This document shows positions 52,900 through 63,159 of a stretch of DNA of 64,000 nt, piece after piece. The translations under genes and the position numbers were made by a program. The notes under the pieces were generated by a model. It was not told where the DNA came from and did no database searches. It saw only the letters and a program-made list of their open reading frames with translations. Source of the DNA: Angiostrongylus vasorum (lineage: Eukaryota > Nematoda > Chromadorea > Rhabditida > Metastrongylidae). The stretch spans positions 1,054,001 to 1,118,000 of the forward strand of contig JADANN010000456.1 in assembly GCA_018806985.1 (NCBI GenBank). The letters are read 5' to 3'. Positions within the stretch are counted from its first letter, which is position 1. The number at the start of each line of letters is the position of its first letter.

Positions 52900-54680
52900 T
52901 ATATGATCACCGTTATTTCACAAAAAAAAGCTGTAAAAATAAAAAAATTATATCATCACCGTCACAGTCAGTTCAAAAAAAAACATAAAAAGACGAGATT
53001 CACGGAAAAAGAATTTCTTCGCGATAACAGTTCTGAGCTATATGGAATGATTAACTTTCAGTGCTCTAGTTAGGAATACCTGGCGTGGAGAAGTGCATAC
53101 ATTGATAAACAACTGAGCTTCAAAACCGAGAGTGAAGAACTGAAGAACTTAAGAAGCTTACGGAAAAGTCGATAATGTTGTAAAAAAGAGGACAGCGAGC
53201 TCATTCATACGATTAAGCGATTCTTCCCGAATAAATATACGTTTCAGAAAGCTGGACAGATGAATTGTTTAAAGACAAAGGATCTATCAGCTGTGAGCCA
53301 ACAGCTATCGGTGATCGAACGCGTCATCGAAAGATGAGCGATGATAGGAGAAGTATCCGGTTTCAGGCAAGTGAAATAAGAGAAAAGACTGAAGTCTCAA
53401 CACATGTCGACGGTCAAAGCTCAAAGACTCTCTCGTAGACGTCAGAATTTCGAAAATCACTGGTGTCCCACACGTGATGGAGCGTTGACAAACATTAGAG
53501 CGCAGCGATCAGCGACTGTTGGGTTCAATGAGAGGTTGAGCACACAACACGGAACAAGCATAATCCACTAATCACATGGTCAGACATTTTTTAATAAAGA
53601 CCATGAACTAGTTCGCTTTAAAGGACACCTTGCTTCTTAATGTCCCTTAAAGGAGATGAACCCACTGAGTAACTCTTGAACGCAACAAGAAGAAATGTAG
53701 ACTTTCATGTAGCCAAATGGCAGCTCTTGAAGGTCATTGAATGATGTGGTGATACTGAAGCGATTATCGTTGTTATCACAATTATTATTTATTTATCTAC
53801 TTATTTATTTAACTATAAAAAACATCAAAGTTCAAACCGAATGTTTTTCTGCCAGTAAAATCAGTTGTATTACCCGTTATCTACCAACTAATCATAGAAC
53901 TCTCTTCCACATCAGCAATCGCTATTGTTTAAATATTAAAATAAATCCTGGCAGTAAAACAGAAAACTTCCCCTGATCCAGAAATGACGGCTTCTCTAGC
54001 AGAGACATGAGAACGTCCTGCAACGGCTGGCCGTAGATTCCAGGAAAAAACCAAATCCACCAGCAAGCAATATGTCACTTAAGAGAGAATGCAACAATTT
54101 CTGGAGCTGCAGGTTGAAAACCAAATCCAAATTTAATCACGTCAGTAAGTGATTGCTGCAAGGCAGCGAAACACATTGAAGAAGTGCTATGAGGCCTTCT
54201 GCAAATGAAGACGGATGATCAAAGTATGAGCAGTGAAGACAAAATATACCACTATGCTGTCAGTTTTATATCCATACACTTCCAGAAAGTTGCTTAAGAA
54301 GGCAACATCACCGAAGTGAATGCGTTGATATAAAACAAAGCATGTGAAATGTTTTCTAGGCGTTTGCTAGAGAAATAAATCCCTAAAATGATGCTAAATA
54401 TAGAGTCCTAAACAAATGTAAATAAGCTCCTAGAAAAATACCTATCAAAACAAAAGGAATTACTGGCTCCAATAATGTTCCGCTTTTTGTTCTCTTCGAC
54501 TTTTAACGGCAAATTAGAGGACATTAAACTTTGGACTTTGTGTAAGAGAGACGGATTACCTGGACAAATGTGATATCATAGGAATGACATCGTTCTCGAA
54601 TAACAACATTCCAATCAAATGGAAATCGTTCTAGGGTTCCCGCGAATTCTCGTCAAGTAACACGTTATCCACTATCTAAC
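52900..54680. other. No supported gene
   Basis: Unassigned AT-rich sequence with only short ORFs. No repeat family recognised. Confidence 0.35.
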
Positions 54681-54852
54681 ACAAACATACACACTATACA
54701 TACATACATACTACATACATACATACATACATACATACATACATACATACACACACACACACGTACACACATACACACATACATACACACATACACACAT
54801 ACACAGACATACACACACACACACACATACACACATACACACACACCCCCAC
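54681..54852. repeat. (TACA)n/(CA)n microsatellite
   Basis: TACA tract at about 54700-54750, then mixed CA units to 54850. Cys/Val/Tyr repeat ORFs on the minus strand are artefacts. Confidence 0.95.
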
Positions 54853-55296
54853 AAACCACACCCACATAGACATGTTGGCACGTCGACAATGGCGCACATG
54901 AGCCATATATGGCTCACATTTCCGCGCTGGTGAGGTAATGAGAGACATACGTAAAGGTAGAAGAAGTTTATCAAAAAAGTTCTCACATACTTTTCAAAAA
55001 AACAGAATGGATTAAAAAATCCATAGATATGAAAAAAAGAACTCTAGCTATAATCGTTTAGATTTTTCTTCGTTCTAAATGACTCACTTGAGCGGAACGT
55101 AGCATTTGTTTTACAGGGAATGAATGCCAAAGTTCATTATTTGTTCAAAATATTCAAACATTTAGGAATAAAATCCATTTTAGACCTTCTATTTCTGCTC
55201 ATATAAATGCGTCGTTTTCTTGTTCAGCAATCGCGAGGTTGTTAAACAGCATACATTTACTTCCATAGAAAAACACAATACAATACAACAGTAGCT

Positions 55297-55324
55297 GACG
55301 TTTCGTCAGTATCGCCCTCCTCAG
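55297..55324 (-). ncRNA. Hammerhead-ribozyme-like motif, second arm
   Basis: Mirror copy on the opposite strand: CTGAGGA, GAAA and CGTC keep the core, but the stem II arms have changed (GGGC against TGAC), so it is probably weaker or dead. Confidence 0.4.
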
Positions 55325-55575
55325 AGCCTGGAAGGGTATACTGACATACAACCCACTAGGCCAAACGCTTCAATGACACCCACAAAAAGACGAAAAACTC
55401 CATGGTAATTACATGGTCAACAGCCTCTCGAAAAAACTCACCGCTCCTCTACGTGCCTTCCCATGAGGAAGATTAGAACAGCTGATCATGGTCGCACAAG
55501 GTTGATGACTGCACCATCCCACACCAGAAATTGATGCGAACACACGGGGTCAGGTCGCGCATGACCCCTGGGCAT

Positions 55576-56452
55576 TCATCCCCTGCTATTCATTGTAGGG
55601 TTTTTGGCATTTATCCAAAAAGCCTCAAGAAGTTTTCGCGCTGGTGTTTTAGTCTCTTGCGCAAGAATATTGACTTTTACTTCAAAATCGTCCCCGCTGT
55701 GCTTTTGTATCCTATGCGTGCCTAGTGGGGTACTTTGTCTTAGTTTTCGTTTGCCATCTAGGTGTTCTTTTATACGGATACACAAAGGCCTGCCCGTTTC
55801 GCCAATATATTCATCTCCGCAATTATTACAAGAGATCAGGTATATCGTACCTGAGCTCATGCAATCACCGTCCCTGCCATAAGGGCAGATTACGCAATTT
55901 GTTGTTTCGCATAGACGGTCATACAGGCGGTTACGAACTAACTGACGACGTAGAGTAGCCGGTGGTATTTCAACTATCGCTACCGATTCCTCTAGACCTG
56001 CCCTTCTTAAGCATCGTTTAATCGCTACGCTTACTTCATCGCTAATAAAGGGCAGCATAAACGGGACTTTCTTTTGGCCAAGTGCTTTCGCTTGGGCGCG
56101 TCGCTCTCCTTCTAAACTTATCTCGTGGGGTTACTATTTCGTAGCCATTGGAGATGGCTATTTGCCGAGCCAAGTCGCGCGATTCTTCCTTTAGTTCCCC
56201 GGTTGTGCACACAGAGGTGGCTGTTCGAAACATGTTTCTCACAATCGCCCTCTTTGTGTGTGAAGGGTGGGAAGAAAGGAAGTGAACGAGGATGTTCTTG
56301 TTACTTGGCTTTCGGTACCACTTTGTCAGGTAACCGCTACTTGATAGGCTTATTTGGACGTTTAAAAACGGAAGCCAGTCTTTTCTCGGTTTCTCCTGGG
56401 TGAACTTAATGTACTCAGACTGCTCGTTCAATAATTCAAGGCATTTGCCCAT
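55576..56452 (-). pseudogene. Penelope-like RT linker and GIY-YIG endonuclease, frameshifted
   Basis: Two overlapping frames: 56042-56452 (LNEQSEYIKFTQEKPRKDW, HPSHTKRAIVRNMFRTAT) and 55576-56058. The second holds a Cys-rich block, RLCETTNCVICP, and a full GIY-YIG nuclease: GTIYLISC, EYIGETG, CIRIKEHL (catalytic Arg), KLLEAFWI (catalytic Glu) and a terminal Asn in NPTMN. The nuclease nicks target DNA for priming. A frameshift near 56,050 separates the parts. Confidence 0.85.
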
Positions 56453-56600
56453 CTCCTCCTGCGTAGAGAAGAAAAAAAAGCGGTGAGTTTTTTCGAGAAG
56501 CTGTTGACCATGTAACTACCATAGAGTTTTTTCGTCTTTTTGTAAGCGTCATTGAAGCGTTTGGCCTAGTAAATTGTATGTCAGTATACCCTTCCAGGCT

Positions 56601-56628
56601 CTGAAGAAGGCGATACTGCCGAAACGTC
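56601..56628 (+). ncRNA. Hammerhead-ribozyme-like motif in PLE arm
   Basis: CTGAAGA (56601-56607), then GGC/GCC stem II arms at 609-611 and 618-620, GAAA (56621-56624) and CGTC (56625-56628). Flanking GGCT / AGCT can close stem I, leaving an almost absent stem III. Penelope-like elements are known to carry minimal type I hammerheads. One extra A before stem II departs from the strict consensus. Confidence 0.5.
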
Positions 56629-56773
56629 AGCTACTGTTGTATTGTATTGTGTTTTTCTATGGAAGTAAATGTATGCTGTTTAACAACCTCGCGATTGCTG
56701 AACAAGAAAACGACGCATTCATATTCCAATGCCGAGGTTAATAGAAAGTCGATCCTGGGATCTGCTCATATAA

Positions 56774-57500
56774 TTAATTGCTTGATCAACTACAACTTCT
56801 AATCGATTTACAGTGTATTTTCAAAAAATAGGTAGTTTTGCAATAATTAATTTTTTTGCACCTACACGCTCTTCCAAGCTTATAGTGAAAAAAATCGATA
56901 GAACGTCAAAAAAAGAGCAACATTCTTAAGAAAGCCTGGAAAAGGCCAGAGACGTTTTTTTGTAAGCAAAAGAAAGAAAAAAGGAAAGAAAGACGAAAGG
57001 GATGAAAATTTGTTATGATTGAGCAAAAAAGATGACATTAAGAGGACATAACTTGAAATAAAAAAACAAATCCATCAGTAAGAAACGGTTTAAAATATCA
57101 GAGTAGTCTTTGTTATTTTTTCCACTTTCTGTTTACTAAATGGAGACAACACTTTGGCGATCTTTGAAGAGCTCTGGATCTCCGACGGAAAGTTGTTATT
57201 ACACTATTCTATCTCTCTTTTCCTACTCCTCTCTTCCTTCCTCTCTCGCCCTCTCTTTTTTCCCTCGTTTCTCTTTGAATGAACGGCTGAGACGAAAAAA
57301 CGATGAGAAGGAATGGGCCACGAAAATCGATCGAAATGTCCGGCGCTCGACTTGAAGGAACGACCGGAGGAGTGGGAGTGGACAGCGTATCGACTAGTGG
57401 CCTTGATCTATGCGTAACTTTAGTCTAATCTACAAAGAAACAACTATAAAAATATAGGTGTGAAAATAAATACACTTCGTTTTTTCCACACTACTAGAAT
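56774..57500. other. No supported gene
   Basis: Unassigned. CT-rich stretch near 57205-57270 with a chance 71-codon ORF. Confidence 0.35.
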
Positions 57501-57502
57501 CG

Positions 57503-57805
57503 GAGATGGAGCACAGGGGTTAGTGAGGTAAGGTGCATCAGGAAAGAAGGTGCTGGCTCGATCCCACTCTTTGCGCTCTCGCTCAATCGACATGAGAACG
57601 CCTTAGCTCGGGTACATCCAGCAGAGCATGGAGAATCGACAACCAGCAGCACTTTACGACATTCTACAACATTGATGGAAAAGACGAATTCCTTAAACAG
57701 CAGTCGAGACAACACGCGAAAAGTTCGAAGACCTTTCGGAATGATGAATGCGAGGGAAACGAATCGAACGCGAGAAGCGCTGTGGTCCGCACAGGAGATG
57801 TGATA
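57503..57805 (+). mobile_element. SINE-like repeat, family C
   Basis: B-box GGCTCGATCCCACTC near 57551, body with 'aaaagttcgaagacctttcgg' near 57718, 3' end GCGCTGTGGTCCGCACAGG near 57776, matching the RTE tail signature. Confidence 0.75.
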
Positions 57806-58059
57806 ACTCGTCATATAGAAAAAAAATAAGACAAAATAATAGCAAAATAGACAAGTGAAAGAGGAAAGACGAAGGGAGGGAGAGAAAAGAATAAGATAGA
57901 ATCAGAGAAGGATCAGGAGATGAACACAAGACAAAAGGATGGAAAATTGCTGGAAATATCGCACATACAAAAAAGGCGTAGTGATTCACTCTTTTCACAT
58001 GTTCCTCGTCTCTCTATAGAAGGATGACAAATAAAGTCAAAAAATAGCAAAAAATTATA

Positions 58060-58090
58060 TATGCATATATATATATATATATATATATCC
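58060..58090. repeat. (AT)n microsatellite
   Basis: Short AT-dinucleotide run. Confidence 0.9.
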
Positions 58091-59370
58091 ATACATATCT
58101 ATATTTCTGTGTATTGGAGCTTAATAGGTTACATAAATTTCTGTACTTGACAAAGTGGTAACCACTGTTGGAAAAGCTTCATGGCCACGTTAAGAAGGAA
58201 TATCGAGCTACTTACGAAATCAGCCTAGTATTTACTGAGGAGTTTAGTAAGGTTCTCATGGACAGAATGTTGCTGTAGCAAGCAACAGATAGAAAATAAA
58301 CCCAATTAGAGTGGAGAGACGTTGTAAAAGAGGACAACTGGAAAAGACACTGAAAACTATTAACTATTAGGACTGACTAAAGAAACCGGAAACTATCATG
58401 GTGGCGATCTAGACCACTTGTCAGTCGGATTTGGTAATCGCCGTAAGAACGATTGCCTTTTCGGTACATCAGTTCTTTTTAGAGAAGGTTAATCGACATC
58501 TCATTTTATGGATGGTAAGAAATACAAACGTACGTCGCCTAGTTGTTATTTGAATAGCAACAGAAAAGTCTAAGAATCTGCCGTAAATCTTGCGGTATCT
58601 ATCTTAAACGATCGACAAGGCTGACAATATCACTTCGTCCAGTATTTATTAGTGATCGAAACTATATGTCATCATGACATGTGATGCTCGTAAGAAATTG
58701 GACACAGTTATGAGGATGAAAATAAAATAAATAACAAAGGCTATCAAAGTCATTGTGGAGAACGCGCTACATCTCTGTCCTTACTTCTTAAACTTCATGG
58801 CTTTCGGAGTCGTTCAGTGCACCATTAGAAGATTGGTACTCTGAGTTACAATGAACGAAGAGATGTATGAAATGCTGACCTAAATGAATACTTGATACTC
58901 CAGGTGATGGTGGAAATTTTTTCGGAAAGGACTTCTTGTAGAAGAATGACGAGCGTCGTAAGACTGCCGATAACAAGGTCAGACCACCTTGCCAACACTC
59001 CGCGAGCCAAGTGATATTCTTCATGTCTAAGTGAAAGGCTCTAAAAGCCTTGATGCATTTCACCAGAATGTTATTAGAACGAAAGTAGGCGTCATCACTG
59101 CTTGATTGACTTGAATATTAAATTAGCTTCAGATGAATAAACATCCTGCCATTAACGAAATATAAGTGGCCTTCATAGCAAAAAAACAGCAATCAGCCTT
59201 TTTAATCCCTATTATTACCACTACTAGCTGTCAAAACCACATACTTATTAATCATGCAAGGTCTAAAAAAGCAGCTAATAACAACATGCTCAACTATTCG
59301 TGCTTGTTCCTAGCTCTTTGCTAGAACAGATGATAAGGATTAGGGATAGAGCATTCGAAGTTCATCAATT
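58091..59370. other. No supported gene
   Basis: Unassigned. A 91-codon minus-strand ORF at 58788-59063 has no recognisable features. Confidence 0.35.
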
Positions 59371-59374
59371 TTTT

Positions 59375-59480
59375 TAAGAATGAGCTATTCATTTAGCTCC
59401 ATTAAGCATCGTAGAAGTGATTGCAAGCACATTTGGTTTGTAGGACAATGTGTTTAAACCTACTGATCCATCAAAGCTTG
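59375..59480 (-). mobile_element. Fragment of SINE-like repeat, family B
   Basis: 'agctccattaagcatcgtagaag' at 59395 and 'tactgatccatcaaagc' at 59461 match the 3' half of family B. Immediately adjacent to the RTE tail. Confidence 0.5.
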
Positions 59481-59484
59481 CTTG

Positions 59485-60840
59485 GATACTTGGATACTTG
59501 GACGGTCCGTGTTCACGAGCTGTGCGGACCTCAGCACATATGCTATTCGTTCCTTTCTCTCGCAATCGTAGTCCATGGTGGTGGTCTTGTTCGAGCATGG
59601 TATCGCTTGCGAGTCTCATACCGTGATTTGTAAAACAACTGCAGCTGCGGGTACAGCTGATTAAACTTGTTTACGAATACGTCAGCCCAACGCATGGGTG
59701 GTCGTCCTGAGGACGTTTGCATTCTCTTGGAGTCCACTCTACTGTTCTTTTCGTTCATCTGTCGTCCGTTCTTCTCATTATGTGACCGGCCCATCTATGT
59801 TTCGCTATCGATTTATATTCTCCTGGATCTCGAAGATATGACAGATTTCGAAGGTCAGAGCTTCGCATTCCGGCTGGATATTGAGAGTGCCGGTTATATT
59901 TCAGAAGGCATCGCTCAAGCGCTCTGTGAGTAGTGCGAAGCATTCTTGAAGTAGTTGAAGTATCATCCCACGTCTCCGCAGCATAACAGAGCGCTGGGAG
60001 GACCGTAGAATCGAAGAGATGAGCGCGGATTTTCTGGTCCTTCAGTTGGTCGGTGGCTTCTTTGAGAGGCCCGAATGCGGCCCAAGCTGCTCTCCTTCTT
60101 CTACCTATTTCCTCCTTCATTTTGTTTTCCATGTTCATTGATCGCCCAAGGTATACGTATGAGGTGGTCTCTGCAATGAGAAAGCCATCCAATTCAATTT
60201 TTTTCGCTTTCGCACCATGGGTTTTTTCATGAACTGGGTCTTCTTTCTATATATGCGAAGTCCAATCTTTTACCCCGCTTCGTTGAGCTCGCTGACCATC
60301 ATCGCTATTTCGCTAGTACTTCTTGAGAAGATGACAATGTCGTCGGCTAAACGAAGGTTTGATAGGAATTTTCCATCAATACGTATGCCTTTCTCATCCC
60401 AATCGAGTGACTTCATTATCCACTGCAATGCGGCACTGAACAGCTTTGGCGATATTGTGTCGCCCTGTCGGACCCCCTTTTTCTATGGGTATGGTAAGAG
60501 GTCGATGGAAAAGCTGTATTTTCGTAGTGCAGTTCCGATAACAGTCGGAGAGAGTTCTTATGTAGGACGGGTCCACTCCTTGGTCGACGAGCGTTGATAA
60601 GATCGTTTCGACAGTGTCAAACGCTTTTTCATAGTCGACAAAGGTTAGGACTAGAGGCAAGTGGTACTCCCGACAAACTTCGATGACCCTGGACACGGTT
60701 TGAATGTGGTCCATACAGCAAAATCCTTTCCGAAATCCTGCTTGCTCGACTGATTGCGCCTCATATAATGTCCTTGATATGTGCAAGAGGATAATCTTCA
60801 TGAAGAGCTTGTAGAGTACACTCAACACCATAGATCCATC
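59485..60840 (-). mobile_element. 5'-truncated RTE-type LINE (second subfamily)
   Basis: Minus strand: GFRKGFCCMDHIQTVSRVIE, LTFVDYEKAFDTVE (motif A), RLADDIVIFSRS (motif C), then YLGRSMNMENKM, RAHLFDSTVLPALCYAAETW and KHRWAGHIMRRTDD. Ends with TGAGGTCCGCACAGC..ACGGACCGTCC and three CAAGTATC units at 59482-59510. Frames 60394-60831 and 59755-60192 are separated by a frameshift. The endonuclease is missing. Confidence 0.88.
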
Positions 60841-60844
60841 AAAC

Positions 60845-60965
60845 GAGTGTTTTTATTCCCTAGGACACTGTCACCGAAAGGTTGGAAGGCTCGGTTAGCC
60901 CTGAAGGTGCTGTCGAACCAGTGACCCCGTATGTATAGCAGGGCACTTCATGCCACACGGGCATT
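60845..60965 (-). mobile_element. Fragment of SINE-like repeat, family B
   Basis: 'gtcaccgaaaggttggaaggctcggt' near 60870 and head complement 'cttcatgccacacgggca' at 60946. Abuts the broken 5' end of the RTE copy. Confidence 0.55.
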
Positions 60966-61022
60966 TTAACAGACTTCAAATGAAATACATACAGGGAAGA
61001 CATGCAAGAAGTGAAGATGAAG

Positions 61023-61225
61023 AGAACTAGTTGAGAGACAGGCGAAACGAAGGACCCGCATGGTGTAGTGGTGAACGCGTTATTCCCTGGAAAGGACAAT
61101 AGCGCGTTCGTTCCCCACCGTAGACACCTGCGGTCCAGAGTTTTGCAAATATCTCAGCATCACCTTGGCTGTATTTCACATGATACCTACCGTGAAAAGT
61201 TATAGTAAGCAGTAAATAAAAAGGT
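61023..61225 (+). mobile_element. SINE-like repeat, family A
   Basis: Complete reference-quality copy: GGTGTAGTGGTGAACGCG (A-box) at 61062, GCGTTCGTTCCCCACC (B-box) at 61104, CTCAGCATCACC near 61155, ending 'agcagtaaataaaa' near 61207. Confidence 0.85.
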
Positions 61226-61424
61226 TAGAAAAAAAATGTTTGGAGGCCGAGGCATGTCAAAAATGAGTGAGCATGTCCATTTTTTTTCGCTTTTTAAATA
61301 AAATTACTTAGGAGGATCATAGGAATACATTAATTGGTATATTATATCGGATACATGAATAGTTGAATGATCTGTCTTCACGATGTATACGAAGTCGGCT
61401 TGTTATAATTTGCAGTTGACTACT

Positions 61425-61555
61425 AATTTGCTGTTGACGAAATCCTCAAGCAGCAGCCGAAGCCCACATGGTACTATGCCAGGACATCAGGGAGAATGGA
61501 CTCGACCACTATCCGGCGACTTTCCCGACGAAAGGAAAAATCCTCAAGAAGGAAC
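61425..61555 (+). mobile_element. SINE-like repeat, family C fragment
   Basis: 'gaaatcctcaagcagcagccg' at 61439 and 'gactttcccgacgaaaggaaaa' at 61520. Cut off by the family A copy that follows. Confidence 0.55.
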
Positions 61556-61760
61556 TAGCTGAGAGACAGGCGAAACGAAGGACCCGCATGGTGTGGTGGT
61601 GAACGCGTTACTCCTCGGAAAGGACAATAGCGTGTTGGTTCCCCCACCGTAGACATCTGCGGTCAGGAGTTTTGCAAATATCTCAACATCATTGAAATCA
61701 TATTTCGCAATACATACCCTGCCGTCAAAAAGAGTAGGCAGTAAATAATAGGTTAAAATA
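61553..61760 (+). mobile_element. SINE-like repeat, family A
   Basis: Complete copy inserted at the broken end of a family C element: head 'actagctgagagacagg', tail 'gtaggcagtaaataatagg' near 61733. Confidence 0.85.
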
Positions 61761-62072
61761 AAGATGAAGTACTAGAAATACCAAAATAACTACATTCATT
61801 TATTTAAATGGCAATTGATACTGAGAGAAAGTGAGACGGCTTTTGACGAAAATTTTACGAACTAAGACTGTAGGCTCATAAAATCATAGGAGATGCTTTG
61901 TTATCAACATGTAACTATGAAAACTGAACATTTGTTCTAGTAAAACGAGTTTATCTGATAGTAGAGACTGATTTTAGAAATATTCTTAAAATAGAGTTCT
62001 GTTGTAGAAATATTACATATGTAATCACTATGACGTTTTTTTCTATTCGTATAGGGAACTGAACAAACTCAC

Positions 62073-62141
62073 GCTGTTCCTCGCCGGCCCCAATCTTACA
62101 CGCGCGGTTCTTCATTGATAAATCCTCGTTCTTGATGCTCA
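62073..62141 (-). CDS. Duplicated 69-nt coding exon, copy 1
   Basis: Acceptor ATTTTCTTAG|TG, donor CAGC|GTGAGT; phase 1 in, phase 1 out. Encodes (L)SIKNEDLSMKNRACKIGAG, then EEQ. Same length, phases and skeleton (K-N-x-x-LSM-x-N ... EEQ) as the exon at 62,671. Could join to exon 47,077 in frame. No known domain. Confidence 0.6.
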
Positions 62142-62301
62142 CTAAGAAAATCGACTTAAGAAGGTGGTCAAGATTCTAAGAACATAAGGTGAAAGCGCAT
62201 AGAATGGGAGAATTTCTGTTAACGATCTGTATTCATTGAAACTAAACGGTTATTCTAGTACAGCGGATTTATGGTGGTTATTAGAGAGTGATTTCCATTT
62301 C

Positions 62302-62612
62302 GTTGTAATAGTTAACGCTCGCTCTAACGCTCTTGGCGTTGATCAATCCCCTGAGGGATGTGCCACGTATTCGACTTCATTAACTATCGTTGGAGGCGAT
62401 TGAATGCATATCTGGCTTTTTACAATGACTCGCGGTGGCCTATCGATGTATCGAGCCAGTGCTGCTATCCACCCAGACAAGAGTGGTACCAATTTGCCGA
62501 CCCCGGGGGGGATGGAAGGCTTGGTGAGCCATATGCGCTGGGATCAATTCCACGTGTGTATCGTAGTGGCGCCTCCAACCACTGCGCCACACGCGCCCTG
62601 TTGTAATAGTTA
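62302..62612 (-). mobile_element. SINE-like repeat, family B, with 13-bp TSD
   Basis: A clean insertion: GTTGTAATAGTTA is repeated at 62302-62314 and 62600-62612. Minus-strand family B with head complement 'accactgcgccacacgcgccc' at 62578. It lies in the intron between the duplicated exons. Confidence 0.9.
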
Positions 62613-62670
62613 TACATATATAATAGTGATGATCGTTTTTCTACCCATATTGGAAACTGAAAAAACTCAC

Positions 62671-62739
62671 GTTGTTCTTCGCAGACGTCAGGCTTTGGTT
62701 CGCCGTTCCTCATCGATAGATGGTGGTTCTTAGCGTTCA
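62671..62739 (-). CDS. Duplicated 69-nt coding exon, copy 2
   Basis: Acceptor TTTTCCTTAG|TG, donor CAAC|GTGAGT; phase 1 in, phase 1 out. Encodes (L)NAKNHHLSMRNGEPKPDVC, then EEQ. Flanking intron sequence is also shared with the copy at 62,073, so exon and introns were duplicated together. Confidence 0.6.
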
Positions 62740-62955
62740 CTAAGGAAAAACCGACTTATTAGAGTGTTCTCGCAATAAAAGGAAAAAATAGATCTTGGTT
62801 CGTGGTTATATACCTTTGCATAGTCAACGACGACAAGAAAAAAAACTACTAAGCCGAATGCATGCCGATTGAGGTTTCCAGCTGTGATCTATCCATTCAA
62901 AAGAATATTTTTTATTTAAAAAGAGAAAATATTTGAAGAAGAAAAAAACACTTAC

Positions 62956-63066
62956 GGTTATTTGTCGTTTCTTCGCCGCTTGTCGAGGAATCATTATTGG
63001 GTTTGGATGGTTCATCTGGAACTTGTCCTATAATCAAATTGTCGAGGTCCTTCACAGTTGGGATTC
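62956..63066 (-). CDS. Coding exon upstream of the duplicated pair
   Basis: Acceptor GATTTGAG|GA, donor AACC|GTAAGT; 111 nt, phase 1-1. Encodes IPTVKDLDNLIIGQVPDEPS, then a Ser/Thr/Asn/Glu-rich stretch (NDSSTSGEETTNN). Looks like a flexible extracellular or regulatory linker. Its parent gene is uncertain: possibly a remote 5' part of the asparaginase gene. Confidence 0.55.
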
Positions 63067-63159
63067 CTCAAATCTTCGACTCACAGAGAATATAAAAGGA
63101 ACCTTTCCACATAGACCCACGAAAATTCGAAACAGATTTCTCTGCTTTCTTCATTAATA

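Larger units (their letters stand above)
55207..56760 (-). mobile_element. 5'-truncated Penelope-like element with inverted terminal arms
   Basis: Two arms, 55207-55445 and 56479-56718, are reverse complements of about 240 bp with few mismatches. Between them the minus strand keeps the end of an RT linker and a GIY-YIG endonuclease. The unit is bracketed by TCTGCTCATATAA at 55194-55206 and 56761-56773, a 13-bp target-site duplication. Each arm carries a hammerhead-like core. The RT catalytic core is absent, so it is non-autonomous. Confidence 0.85.

Noticed and set aside
54665..54986. Cys/Val/Tyr-rich ORFs
   Set aside because: Direct translation of a TACA/CA microsatellite.
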